Below are positions 44,590-55,549 of a DNA stretch of 64,000 bases, piece after piece. Where the stretch lies: the NCBI GenBank assembly GCA_963920705.1, contig OY987239.1, positions 7,369,871-7,433,870 of the forward strand. The letters are read 5' to 3'. How positions within the stretch are numbered: the stretch's first letter is position 1; the number at the start of each line of letters is the position of its first letter. Source of the DNA: Odiellus spinosus. Taxonomy: Eukaryota; Arthropoda; Arachnida; Opiliones; Phalangiidae. A program made the position numbers and the translations under genes. Under the pieces are notes generated by a model. It did no database searches. It saw only the letters and a program-made list of their open reading frames with translations, and was not told the DNA's origin.

Positions 44590-45020
44590 GAAGCAGCCTC
44601 TCCCTTGAATAATATCAATATTTCGCGCTTGAGTTTCGTTAGCGCCGAGAATGTTTTAAAATAATGAAATTGGGTTCATTTAATATTAAAATGTTCTTGT
44701 CGCGAGTACCTGACCTTTTCTACCGATTGCTTTTCAACGTTAGAACAAAGGAGAAATCGATTGGTTAACTTCGTTGGGACGAAACGCCAAGATGAAAGGA
44801 GCCAATCAAATCACCTCTGGATATATTTGACCATTTGGCTCAAACTATACCAGAAGCCGATGAAAAGGACTGTTTCAACGGCTTCTGACGCCACTAATAA
44901 TTATTTTAAAAATATTGGAAATTTCGCAGTTGGAATGAACGCGTAACGATGGGTTTTTCAAGGCGAAATTATTAACTTCGGAAAAACCCAATAATTTTAC
45001 GTTTAGCTATCCAGAGAAAA
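44590..45020 (+). pseudogene. Relic cassette with exon 1 remnant (paralogue of 13740-14150)
   Basis: GAGAATGTTTTAAAATAATG, CTACCGATTGCTTTTCAACG and GAGCCAATCAAATCACC are followed by an exon-1-like TCGGAAAAACCCAATAATTT ... CTATCCAGAG. The donor position reads AAAAG. Confidence 0.55.
44851..44887. mobile_element. TIR-only remnant of the 340-bp MITE
   Basis: CAGAAGCCGATGAAAAGG joined to CTGTTTCAACGGCTTCTG. Same remnant and location as 13983-14018. Confidence 0.75.
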
Positions 45021-45124
45021 GAAATCATTTTCTAATCTTCTTAATCGACATTCATATCGAGATTGAAATGCCGCTAATCATTAAAAATTTCTTTAGAGCT
45101 AAAGATTCTTTCCGTGAGCTTTAT

Positions 45125-45439
45125 CAGAAGCCGATGAAACCCTCCTTTGAAGTCTATACTCCCGGGTCTTGGGTTATTCTCAAAAAGGCGCGATTCGTAC
45201 GCCTCCTAACGGTAGATATTTTCGGAGCGGGAGTTCGTCGAGCGAATATCTCTAGCAGCCTTGGAGTTCGTCCATAAACTTCGTCGTTTGTAGAGAGAAT
45301 TTCCAATTTTCCGTAGACAGGGGGGTATGAAGTAGGACCCCTTCTAACTCGTAAAATTGGGAATTTTACCCATACAGAGAGGAGCGCTATATGGAACATT
45401 GGAGTAGTAGACTTCAAAGGAGGGTTTCATCGGCTTCTG
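45125..45439 (-). mobile_element. 340-bp MITE, 7-bp target duplication family (copy 9)
   Basis: Flanks GCTTTAT and GTTTTAT (6/7). Minus orientation. It lacks about 20 bp near the left end (the CTTGTCTACCCCTCTC section). Confidence 0.88.
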
Positions 45440-45539
45440 GTTTTATTTAATTAGTCTAATAATCTCTGGCGATAACCCTGTTTTGACAGAATAAATCGAT
45501 CCCTTCTTGAAGAGCTCGTTTTGAAAGTCTGATTGTAGG

Positions 45540-45800
45540 GCAAATATGAATAATACATGGGTTTGTTTTAGTATTTTTGCGCGCCGGTTTCGTGAGCTCT
45601 GAAAATGTTTTAAAATAATGAAATTTGTTATGGCGTTGTCGCGCGTACCTGACCTTTTATAAAGATAGCTTTTCATCGTTAGAAGGAAGGGGTTTAAATA
45701 AACGGTCGATTAATCGATTTCGTTGTGACGAAACGCCAAGAGAAAAGCCCTGAGCCAACCGAATCGTCGCTGGACGTTTTGGACCAGTTTGGTCAAAACT
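45540..45800 (+). pseudogene. Relic receptor upstream cassette
   Basis: TTTCGTGAGCTCTGAAAATG, TACCTGACCTTTTATAAAG and CGTTGTGACGAAACGCCAAG match the other cassettes. No exon 1 remains; a LINE fragment follows. Confidence 0.45.
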
Positions 45801-45904
45801 ACATTTTCAATAAAAACTCAACAAAATCATCAATTTCATCCAGTCTATTTTGTAACTTTAATAATTAACCGCGAATTAGTCAAATTACGTTTTGATGATG
45901 TTTT

Positions 45905-47740
45905 TAGGCGTGTTTAAACAGTATAAATCGATCAAAAATAACTTGTTTCCAGTCGAGCTAGATCCCGCGATATGTATATATATAAACAAAAAATCGGCTG
46001 CTGTCTTGGCTCAAATGGTCATGGATGGCCTCCGGGAAATTGGACTATCCATTAATTGCGAGAAGAGTAAGGCCATACTGATCAGCAAAGGGCGTCTGGA
46101 TGTCTCAGAGGAAGCTTTTACGTCGCTAAACGGATGCGATTCCTACACTTAAACTCAATGATCGTGTTAAATATTTGGGAATCGACAATGATGAAATAGT
46201 TCTAGATAAATTTGCCGTCTTGATATCTGTGACCGAAAACCTCGATTTGCTGGTGGCCAGCCCATAGCTTCAGCCAAGCCAGAAGTACAACATTATAAAC
46301 CAGTTTATATGGCCAACAATTGTGTACCCGCTACAGAATGCACCATTGAAAAACTTAAGTAAACAATTCCTTAAGGATATTGATGTCTCTATAAGAGGGG
46401 CGGTGAAACAAATAATTATGATTCCCAATGACAGTCCAGACAGTATGATTTACTCCCCACGGAGATTAAGAGGCCTAGGAATTGTCTGCGCTTCTTGGGA
46501 AGCTTTTCTACAGCACTTTAGCATTGCGGTCAAGTTGAAAAAGGTTGATGATTGTATCCTGAATGCTTGTCGCGACTTTGATGCAGAGCGATTGGAATGC
46601 TTAGAAAAACTATGCATTGAAAAAAGTCCAACTGATACGGCACTTTCATCGCAAAAACTGAGAGACCTATTGAGGAAAAATGCCTTCGAGGAATGGTCAA
46701 ATCTTCCTGGAAAAGGGCTCGGTGTTGCGCAATTTGCTGAGTATCCACAGGCAAATGCGTGGATGACCACAGGCAAGGGAATTTCGTCGTCACAATGGAC
46801 CTCGGCCATTAAAATGAATTCCAACTGCTGCGCCACTCGTGGTACTAAAGGTCGTTCCGATGGCACAACCTCATGTGGGTATCCCAACTGCATGAAGAAA
46901 GAAACACTTTGTCACGTGCTGCAGGACTGCGTATTTTCCGGACTCGAGGTATACAAAGAAGTCCACTGTAAAGATGATACTGGGAGCAACAAGAGGGCAG
47001 ATTTAGTCGTCATTGATCGGAAATTTCATGTCCAGAGAAGTGACGCAACAAACCCTAATGACAAATCACCACATGGATATATCATCGATCCCACCGTACG
47101 CTTTGAACAGCATCTAGAGCAATCCAACCTTGTTGACGAGGAAAAGAAAGAATACATGAACTCCACCTACGCGTATTTTCGAGAAAAGTACAGAATGGGA
47201 GACAATAGGCCTCTACGTGTATTTGATGCTCCAACGAACATCAGAAGCCGATGAAACCCTCCTTTGAAGTCTACTACTCTAATGTTCCATATAGCGCTCC
47301 TCTCTGTATGGGTAAAATTCCCAATTTTACGAGTTAGAAGGGGTCCTACTTCATCCCCCCTGTCTACGGAAAATTGGAAATTCTCTCTCTCCACAAACGA
47401 CGACGTTTTTTGGACGAACTCCAAGGCTGCTAGAGATATTCGCTCGACGAGCTCCCGCTCCAAAAATATCTACCGTTAGGAGGCATACGAATCGCGCCTT
47501 TTGAGAATAACCCATACAGAGAGGGGTAGACAAGACCCGGGAGTAATAGACTTCAAAGGAGGGTTTCATCGGCTTCTGCGAACATTAATTAACGAAGTAG
47601 CCACATCCGTTGCGCGTGACTCAGTCAATTTACTAATAATAAGTACAAGTAAATGTTAGATAATAACTAAAGGTAAACTGTGCTACAGCAACATTTGTAA
47701 TGACGTATGCAGTCTATTTTGTGTTAAAATAAAATAGTTA
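45905..47740 (+). mobile_element. R2-type LINE (restriction-like-endonuclease clade) 3' fragment
   Basis: 5'-truncated. 45940-46150 encodes the end of a reverse transcriptase (MDGLREIGLSINCEKSKAIL), followed by VKYLGI in another frame. From 46280 the thumb and C-terminal domain read on (FIWPTIVYPLQN, RRLRGLGIVCASW). A zinc-binding motif CGYPNCMKKETLCHVLQDC (about 46872-46930) and an RLE-like stretch KRADLVVIDRKFHV follow, then IDPTVRFEQ near the C-terminus. At least two frame disruptions and the missing 5' end make it inactive. A MITE at 47242-47578 lies a few codons before the LINE stop codon. It is outside 28S rDNA, the usual R2 target; relatives with other targets are known. Confidence 0.75.
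47242..47578 (+). mobile_element. 340-bp MITE, 7-bp target duplication family (copy 10)
   Basis: Perfect 7-bp duplication CGAACAT (47235-47241 and 47579-47585), with perfect 32-bp TIRs. Inserted in the LINE tail, so younger than that LINE copy. Plus orientation. Confidence 0.95.
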
Positions 47741-49230
47741 ATCTCTCGTAACGTACACTTCTTCCGTAACTAAGTTTATATCTCGTTCCATCCAAATGCA
47801 ATTTACAAACTCGGATTAATACTAGTGGTATTAGCAAAAGTACATTTACACCTCGAAGTTTTCAAATTTGAATAGAGGGTCTGACCCGCCGGTTTGGTAA
47901 AAACGCAGCCAACACTCTCGTATCCTCTACAATATCGACCGAAAACATAGAATAAAAACAAAGTCTAAAGAGTGTTAAATCGATTCAACTGTGTTACTTT
48001 TCGTAAACTCATTTCGAACGGCAGTCCATATATCTAAGTAAAATATGACTATTATCTCATTTGATTACTTTTCACCATTTCCGAGGGAGTATCATTAGCG
48101 CTGAAAAGTTCCAAAATAATGAGAAAACAGAACTATTTATATGAAACTAATCTTTAACACTAATTACTTTTTTGTATTGCAATAAATGACACTTTGCTTT
48201 ACATACTTAACGCGTTTAAATAAGCTTAAGTTACAAGCTATAAAGGAAGGTCGATATGATAGCCAACCAAATAGGCATCTTTGAAATCATCCAACTCGAA
48301 GATGGAAAACCGAAATATTACTTCGACAAATCACCGATAACTTCGCAAATACTGGCTCCACCATTAATTCAGTAAATTTGGTCAAGGAATCCATTGGTAA
48401 CACTCATTTCTCAATTCTAAGTGCGGAAGTGGTTCCTTTTGCAAATCATCTCATTTATCCAATTTTTGAGTTTAACGTGTTTCCCAAGTTAGGTGTCCGG
48501 AACCAAGTTAGGTTCCCCATTACCGAGTTAGGGCACGCTAGGGCTAGTTTTGTAAACTTTCGGCCCAAGAGGGCTGACAACGCGGCGAGTGGCTGCGTGA
48601 TGAATCAATATCCACGATACAATCTTAATTTTTCCCTATCAATCGTATAGTCCTCCCATACCTCTTTCCAAAAAGTGTACGGAGTTATGGGCTTCAATCC
48701 TAGCTATCTCATAACGAACGCTTTTTCTCTAACTGCTTAAGTTTATATCTCGTCCAATTCCCAATTTTCGTACTTTTTTCCAATACTCGATCAGAAAGCG
48801 CGCAAAAGCAATTTACGAACTCGGAATAAAACTAGTTGTTTCAGCAGAAGTAAATTTAACCCTAAAAGTAGTCAAATTTGAATAGAGGGACTTGATTTAC
48901 AGGTTTGGTAAAAATGCAGCCTACACTCTCGTAGCACGTATAATCTACCACAAAGAATACGCAAAGCCTAGAAGACCAAAACGAGTCTATATAGAGTATG
49001 AAAACGATTCCATTTTGCAAACTCATTTTGAACGGCAGTCGACATAGGGAAAGTACGAATATTATCACTAGTAGGATGATTTACTCGTGATATTATCTCT
49101 CGTTAATTTCTTTTAAATCCTTCCTCGCGTGTTTCATTAGCGCTGAAAGTAATGGGAATGTATATAAAAGTAATCTCCAATACCAATTACATTTTGTCAT
49201 TATAACAAAAGACACGTTTCTCTACTTGGC
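47740..49230 (+). pseudogene. Relic upstream region with degenerate exon 1
   Basis: At least two tandem partial units (TAACTAAGTTTATATCTCGT near 47768, AACTGCTTAAGTTTATATCT near 48735) precede gene E. An exon-1 relic at 48302 reads MENRNITSTNHR and then meets a stop, without a donor. Its cassette (TTAAGTTACAAGCTATAAAG) is near 48227. The ORF at 48378-48650 has no recognisable features. Confidence 0.5.
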
Positions 49231-49372
49231 GCGTTTAAATAAACTAAAGTTAGAAGCTACAAAGGCCAATATGACAGAAGACAACCAAATCGAAGCCGGA
49301 CGTTTTTAGTAAATACAAAATTGACCAGTTGGGCTACGAAGCCAGGCGTCTTTGAAATCAGCCAACTCCAAG
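49231..49372 (+). promoter_or_regulatory. Promoter/5' UTR cassette of receptor gene E
   Basis: GCGTTTAAATAAACTAAAG, TTAGAAGCTACAAAGGCC (TATA position reads ACAAAG), GACAACCAAATCGAAGCC, then GAAATCAGCCAACTCCAAG before the ATG at 49373. Confidence 0.45.
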
Positions 49373-52300
49373 ATGGAAAACGGAAACATTACATCAACAA
49401 ATCCTTATAATTTCACTTTCGGCTTTATAAAGGTAGGAGTTACGCTCAAAGCACGAAACTCCGTATAATTATTCACATTTCCCTTAATCGGCTTTACAGC
49501 TACGGTTTCGTATTGAGATTGAAATACCGCTAATCATATTAAAAACTCTCCGATAAAGCTAAAATCGTTCAAGCGTGAGTTGTATGAAAACATTCAGAAA
49601 GTACTTCGCCGAATAAAGAGAGATTGAAGTAATTTTACTATCGATTCAATTTTTAACAAGAGTGAAAATTAATTTTCACGGTAAATAGTGTAGGTCCTTA
49701 GGTGACGTAAAATTTTGCAGCAAATATGGCGGGGCAAAATTCCGCGAAGCTGGGTAGACAGCGCAGGAAATAACGGAAGTGGAAACGCTTCTTCAAACAC
49801 TTTACTTCATATTTAGCCCCTGAATGAGAGCTTTACATTGAACAAAGTTGTACGAGGGTCTGATAAGTTGGGTTACGGCGAGCGCGCTCATTTAAATCCA
49901 AGGGAGATTTCAATCTAAAAAGAATCTGGTAGGGATGGCCAGAATAACCGACACGGTGGGGCTAGTACTGATTGGTCAAATTCACACGAAAGCCATAATG
50001 GTGGGGTCACAGAGTTAGCAACAACGTATACTGTTAATGAACAAAAGCGTATTTTTTCACTTAGGCCTCGGCCTTTGACAGTGGAGTCGCGAAATAACAC
50101 GACCACTATACTTGAAAAACAAAAGAAAAAAAACAAAAACAAGCTTTTCCGTAACTAAAAAGCCACTGAAAGTGTCACTGATCTAAAATCGGGAATATTT
50201 GTATTTTTTTTTTTTTTTTTTTCAATCGAAAGACCCACACACGATTTTCGCGGTTAATCTCGAATTTCACGTTTTTTGACTTGCGCAATCGCGTGTGCTA
50301 CTACACGTGTCGCGGAGATTTTTAAAGTCAAAGGTGGGGATTTATCGATACGTAGGGTGGACTGCTTTTAAACAGTATTTTTTTGGGGTTTGAGACACTT
50401 CCCGAAGGTTTCACTACTCAAGAAGGCTTTTTTTTATAGTAGCACGTTCCAGGAGCCTTCCCATTAGATATATAATGAGAATTTCGTGAAGGGTTTACTA
50501 GGAAAACAGCGCTTATTTTAAGTAGCACGTTCTTGAGAAAAATCAAATTAAAATATACTTTTATGCCCAATCTGTAAACTGAATAGTGAGTGACTTCTAA
50601 TCGCCATCTTTTGATGGCACACGTGTACAGATGGTAGATGTACTTCCAATTCGATGAAGTAACTTTTATTTTCAGATTTTCGAGAACTTGGCTGATCTGT
50701 ATACAAATGGACCTTACACGATTTATAATTACGGCACATGTTTGCTGCCTTGGCTCATTTTTCATTCTTTAAATAATGCCAATCTCGTTTTAACGAACGC
50801 CAAGGATTTGCAAAAAAGCCTTGTGAATATGAACATCACCACATGGGTTGATGAACACGCAAAGAACTCCCACGGTGTTCAATATGGCGTAAGTAAACGA
50901 TAATAATATTCGAACTAATGGAGATGACCTCTGACCAATTACGGGTGTATGGTTTGGAACAGAGGCCAGCAAAAGGTCTCCATCTTGCGAACGGAAAGTT
51001 GCTCGTTAAAATCTAACCCACACTGTCCAAGAATTGTAATCACGGTAGATTCATTTTTATTATACACCTCCCCTATGGGGCGTCGTGTAGGTATTACAAT
51101 CGTCGAAGTTGGCACCGCCGTTAAAAAAGAAGAAAATCAAGTAGTCGTGTATGATTACTTGAAAAATGCGAAAACCGATAATTATGAAAACTTGACAAAA
51201 GTGAATGCGACAAAAGGGCACGGGATAAATTCTATATATAGAACAGCCAAATTGGGGAATTGTCCCGGGGGAATATGGCTTACAGGGGATATTGTCTGTA
51301 CACTTTTATGAGACTAAATTATCCTAAATTATCTTTAAAAGATAGTCAATGATATCAATAAATTCTTCAGGTCGCTGAATTTTTGAACCTCCAGGTTCAA
51401 TTCTAATCCATTTTATACTTAACTATTGTTTGTCGCCTGCAGATAATTGATTCAACGATTCATTTTTATTATTTGAACGATGGGTCGCCGAGAATTTATC
51501 ACGTATCTCCGTCTTTGTTCATTGATTCCTACGTAATATATTCGTCTGTAAAAACGGAAAGGGGTGATACGGAAGTGCTGTCGATCCAGGGACTAGGGGA
51601 CCTGGTTTGGGTTCTGGTTGCTCTGTCGCTGCTCGCGGTGTCCGCCCTCTCTTCTTATATCGGCTACAGAAAGAAGACTCGCCGTAAAAAATATTTCACT
51701 TCATTCGCGAAGTCAATTTGGATCCACACGGCTGATATTCTACACAACTGTAAGTATCTGATTCGAAAGCCAATAATTACGATAAATGAAACGTCCCAGA
51801 AGTATCGCGACCACTAAAGTCCAATCTCCCTCTCCTCCCACCTGGTCGTGCTCAGGGTGGGGGTAGTGTTGGCAGCCTTGTCGTGCAGAAGCGGCCCGAG
51901 ATGAGAGTCTCGTACTTTCTTCCGCTAACTGGTAACACTTCCGCTTCGCCCCGCTTCGTCCGGCTCCCAAAGGTCTGGGCGGGCCGGTTCTCGGGGTATT
52001 CCAGGGGTCACTCCTGTGTGCGGGGTTCTTGCGCTCTGCATTCCACAAACGCTTGGGTCGGTTGTTGTGAGAAGCGGTTACATTGCTGGGCCTGTATGTC
52101 GCTGATGAACGGGTTTTGGTCTGCGAAGCCAGCTTTCCGCCTTCCGCTGCCTTGGTCTGTCCGGGAGCGTTGGCTCTCCTTTGGCCTCGTTTCCCTTTCC
52201 AGGAGTGATTTGCGGACACATGATGCAGCCACGCGGATTGGAGGGGAAGTTCAACGAATTATTGAAGTCAAACAGAGTAGAATATCTACGTACACTTGAA

Positions 52301-53422
52301 GTTCATGAAAAAGTCACGAAGTTACGCGAAAGATACGCGTAGTTATCCAAAAGATACGTCACTACTGTTAGATGGGTTTCGTTATGAGTTATGGTTAAGT
52401 TGATCGTATGTTTAATCTAAACGAATGAGTTATTGGATCCCGTAGCCAATTAAATATTTGTAATTTTTCGTTGACAGCCGTGGCGTGCGCGGAAGTACCC
52501 TTGAGATATACGCGAGCCTGGTGGCTCTTGGGAGTAACATTCCTCACTCTATTTTGGTGCGCTGGTTTGAAGAGCGATCTTCTCGTTGAAGACTTTATAC
52601 TCATCGATTCTTTGGAGGATTTGATGTCCAACCCAAAGATTATATGCTATTTTCGGCCACATTCACGGTTAAATAAATTGCTCGAGGTAACGTCTGGCTC
52701 AGTATCCATTCAAGCTTTAGCCAGAGTGAAGTATAGACAGGTGTTAAATAGACGCTGGTTCTGAACGCGCGGCTAAAGCTTGTTTAAGGATTCAATCCAT
52801 TTTATAAAAATTGTAGTTCTAGAACTGGTAGGGCTCTTTTACTCCACTTGGTATATCCTCATTCTGTCTTTAGCCACGAGACAATCACGCTTTTTATTAG
52901 TTACTCTCCTCCAGTTTACTGATAACTATTGCAGGACGAAGATTCAAAATACACCAATTTGAGGCAGCAGCTTCGAAGAAATAGAGAAATTCATTGGCAG
53001 ACGGACGAAAAAGTGATTGAAAAATTTGCTAGCGGGAAAGCTGTAGTTATCGACGAAGGTACCTTGACTCACGCCCCTGCCGTATTCGAGAAGCTCAAGG
53101 GATACAAGAGGCACATATACGTGGGAAAGACCAAATACGAACAGTTCTACTCGCACATGATCTTCAACAAACGATTGCCTCGCGATATCAAGGAGAGAAT
53201 CGACTATGTGTAAGGAATTTCAGATAAGAGTTACGCCTTAAGGCGGATGCACGCAGATCTATTTTTACGCGTTTCACGCACGTACGATCATAGAAGTACC
53301 ATTAGCGAGCGAGCGTAAAACGCGTGAAAATAGGTCTGTGAGAATCCGGCTTTAAAAGGAAAATGAAAACTGCTATATCACTTTCTTGATTTTACGTTTT
53401 TCTGAATCTACGTTATCGAAAA

Positions 53423-53466
<44 letters not shown>

Positions 53467-54047
53467 ATGGAGCCCCTGTGTTTCATTTTCCGAGCCGTAT
53501 TTGCGCTAAGCCTAATTTTTAGTTAAAAAGAGCACGAGCAAAAATCATGAAATCACGCCACGAGACAATTTATTATACGAAATATGAAGTAATTACTCAC
53601 TGTCATTTAACGCGATCGCTGATTGGACGAAAAGTCACTGTAGCGAAATTAAAAAACCCGTTTAATATTTTCTACTTCAAAAGTTATGAAAAAATACAGA
53701 GGGGCATATTTTAAATGGATCAAAAAAAACAAAATTAAAGAATCACTTCATTTCAGCTGATAGTATTCCTTTAAGAGAAAATAATAAATAATATTTTTAT
53801 TAGAACAACAAGAGTAACTGAAACGAGACAGTTGGAGCCACATTATCGAAGAGGAGAATTCAATGAACGAGGATACGTATTCGAATCGGATAATTCGGCC
53901 ACCTCGATATCTTTCACGGCAATGAACACCGTGTATCTGACCATCGTTTTCCGTCTTTGGTTTATCGGCCTATCATTGGCAACAGTAACCTTCTTCTTCG
54001 AATATTTCGGGACTGAACGTTGGCGAAAAAGGTCCGTATTGATTTGA
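49373..54047 (+). CDS. Divergent ionotropic receptor (IR/iGluR-like channel), gene E
   Basis: Exons 49373-49432, 50676-50888, 51443-51749, 52478-52686, 52935-53209 and 53804-54047 give 435 residues. Exon 1 is MENGNITSTNPYNFTFGFIK; exon 2 begins IFENLADLYTNGPYTIYNY. M1 GLGDLVWVLVALSLLAV, then TADILHN and a pore-region start shortened by three codons (SVACAEVPLRYTRAWWLLGV instead of SVACAKKVEVPLR...), S2 start DSLEDLMSNP, exon 5 end LPRDIKERIDYV, M4 VYLTIVFRLWFIGLSLATV. It stops right after WRKRSVLI, seven residues earlier than B-D. Exon 3/4 sequence and the intron 3 GC-rich block make it closest to gene B. Introns carry poly-T and poly-A-bearing insertions. No frame break was seen. Confidence 0.8.
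50197..50330 (-). mobile_element. Short poly-T-led insertion in intron 1 of gene E
   Basis: A run of about 24 T is followed by roughly 110 bp (AAGACCCACACACGATTTTC, GTGTGCTACTACACGTGTCG). It is absent from the aligned introns of C and D. It looks like a short retroposed sequence read on the minus strand; no clear target duplication or pol III boxes. Confidence 0.4.
51815..52260. repeat. GC-rich intronic block, intron 3 of gene E
   Basis: Paralogous to 17880-18340 in gene B, with shared words CGTCCGGCTCCC, GGGTTTTGGTCTGC and CGGGAGCGTTGGCTCTC. Overlapping ORFs on both strands are not conserved with B as peptides. Confidence 0.6.
53236..53352. mobile_element. TTAA-type foldback MITE, intron 5 of gene E
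   Basis: The left CTTAAGGCGGATGCACGCAG and right GAGAATCCGGCTTTAA ends, with inner ATCTATTTTTACGCGTTTCA / AACGCGTGAAAATAGGTC, form a hairpin. TTAA lies at both borders, as in piggyBac- or Kolobok-type MITEs. A longer copy with the same ends is at 60637-61233. Confidence 0.65.
53424..53465. repeat. Poly-A tract in intron 5 of gene E
   Basis: About 40 A. It may be the tail of a plus-strand retroposon, but no body with a matching target duplication was found to its left. Confidence 0.8.
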
Positions 54048-54201
54048 ACTACATATCACCACATTCAAAATAAACGTTCTTTCGAAGAAGCGGAAAGCGA
54101 AATTAGTTGTTTCTATCATTATTTTAATTTAAAGAAGACGGAATACGGATGTAAAAGACCCAACTTGGCGTCTTGACTTCGGCTCATTTGTCTTTTTTCT
54201 A

Positions 54202-54560
54202 ATGAAATATTTCTTTTTTCGATGCAATGACAGATTTTGTTGGATCATCTACAAGATTTGTAGAAAGATAGCGGCAAAGTTGGAACCGTATTCAATGTAA
54301 GGCCACGTCCGAATACTCATAATTTCGCTGAAGTATTTCCCTCGGAAGACTTTCTTCGAGTGCCGAGTACACGAGGCTTAACACGACGTATCAATCAGCT
54401 TTCTCAACATTTTATTCAATTCCCTGGAATCATGGATTCTCGCTTACGCTTTAAGCATACGCCCGTTTGATAAACGCTTATAATATTTCGAAAGTGACTC
54501 TACGGGCGACACAACCAACGGGTTGACTACTACACGTAATCGGCTTACAAGCCTGTAGCT
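54202..54560 (+). other. Conserved 3' block with micro-ORF, after gene E
   Basis: The ORF 54202-54300 reads MKYFFFRCNDRFCWIIYKIC, then RKIAAKLEPYSM TAA. It is 32 residues, one codon shorter than in B-D with the frame kept. Downstream STRGLT-like sequence is also conserved. An AATAAA-type signal lies at about 54655. Confidence 0.45.
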
Positions 54561-55259
54561 GCACTAAAGTGATTACGCAATTGGGTTCGTATTTAACATT
54601 AACAAAGGCTGCAGTTAGTTGCGGGAGAGGTTAAACTCCTCACCACCGATTTAGAAAATAAAGTTAATAGTAAATCAACGGCTGAAAAAACCGAGAAACG
54701 TCAAAGGATCAAATTTGATTGTCTGAGGTTTGAATCGCTCAAACGTCATTAATCGCGGCCGTTGATATATTTGCACCGATCACCTCAAAATTTAAAATTT
54801 ATTATAAAATATCCTTCCCACTATTATTGTGTTATAAAACTTTATGCGCAACTTAAATATTATAAATTAATCTATTGTTTAAGTATAAATAATACGTCAT
54901 TTTTAAATACCATTATTAATAATGAATATGGTAATCAATCTAACTGGCGTCGCGACAAGGTGGGTGAACATATTGGGCACAAAACCTTGGGCAATGAGTT
55001 CGAAAATGGGTTTTTCAACGAGTCCTTCGGTTTCCCCTTTCCACGAAAACTCACGGAGGTTAAGGTTATTAGTTAGTCTAGGGTAGGTAATGGTTAACAG
55101 TGGCATCGGGGTTGCCTACTTCCATCCTACGCTGTTTAAAAATCAGTTCGAGGATATCCCTTCTCTAGAACCAGCTTAACTTAATGTTATTATTGAAAAT
55201 CGATGTTTGGAATCGCCGAAAAACATAATTATTGGCTGCTAATTTACCTACTACTTGTA

Positions 55260-55350
55260 ATATTAAATGTTAATTGTTAAATGTTGAATTATAATTGTTA
55301 ATTGTTAAATGTTTAATTATAATTGTTAATTGTTAAATGTTAAATGTTAA
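55260..55350. repeat. Remnant TTAAATG/TTAATTG minisatellite after gene E
   Basis: A few heptads broken by GAATTATAATTG. It is preceded by ATTTACCTACTACTTGTAAT, the same left edge as in the other arrays. Confidence 0.6.
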
Positions 55351-55549
55351 TTGTCGCTAAATAAAGTATTGTAAGGAACCGTGTAACTTGACAATTTTAA
55401 TTGCCATTAAATATTAAATGTTTGACGTAATTAATGGCGCCTGATTCGTGTATTAACCAATTACTCGTAATGTTAAATATTAATTGTTGTTAATTTAATT
55501 ACTGTAAGCAACCCTGTAATTAGTCACTTAACTACCATTAATAAATTAA

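Noticed and set aside
46450-46893. Minus-strand ORF of 147 codons opposite the LINE
   Set aside because: Antisense shadow of the LINE reading frame, without features of its own.
45905-47740. 28S rDNA near the R2-like element
   Set aside because: No rRNA-like sequence is recognisable on either flank; the left side is a receptor cassette relic.
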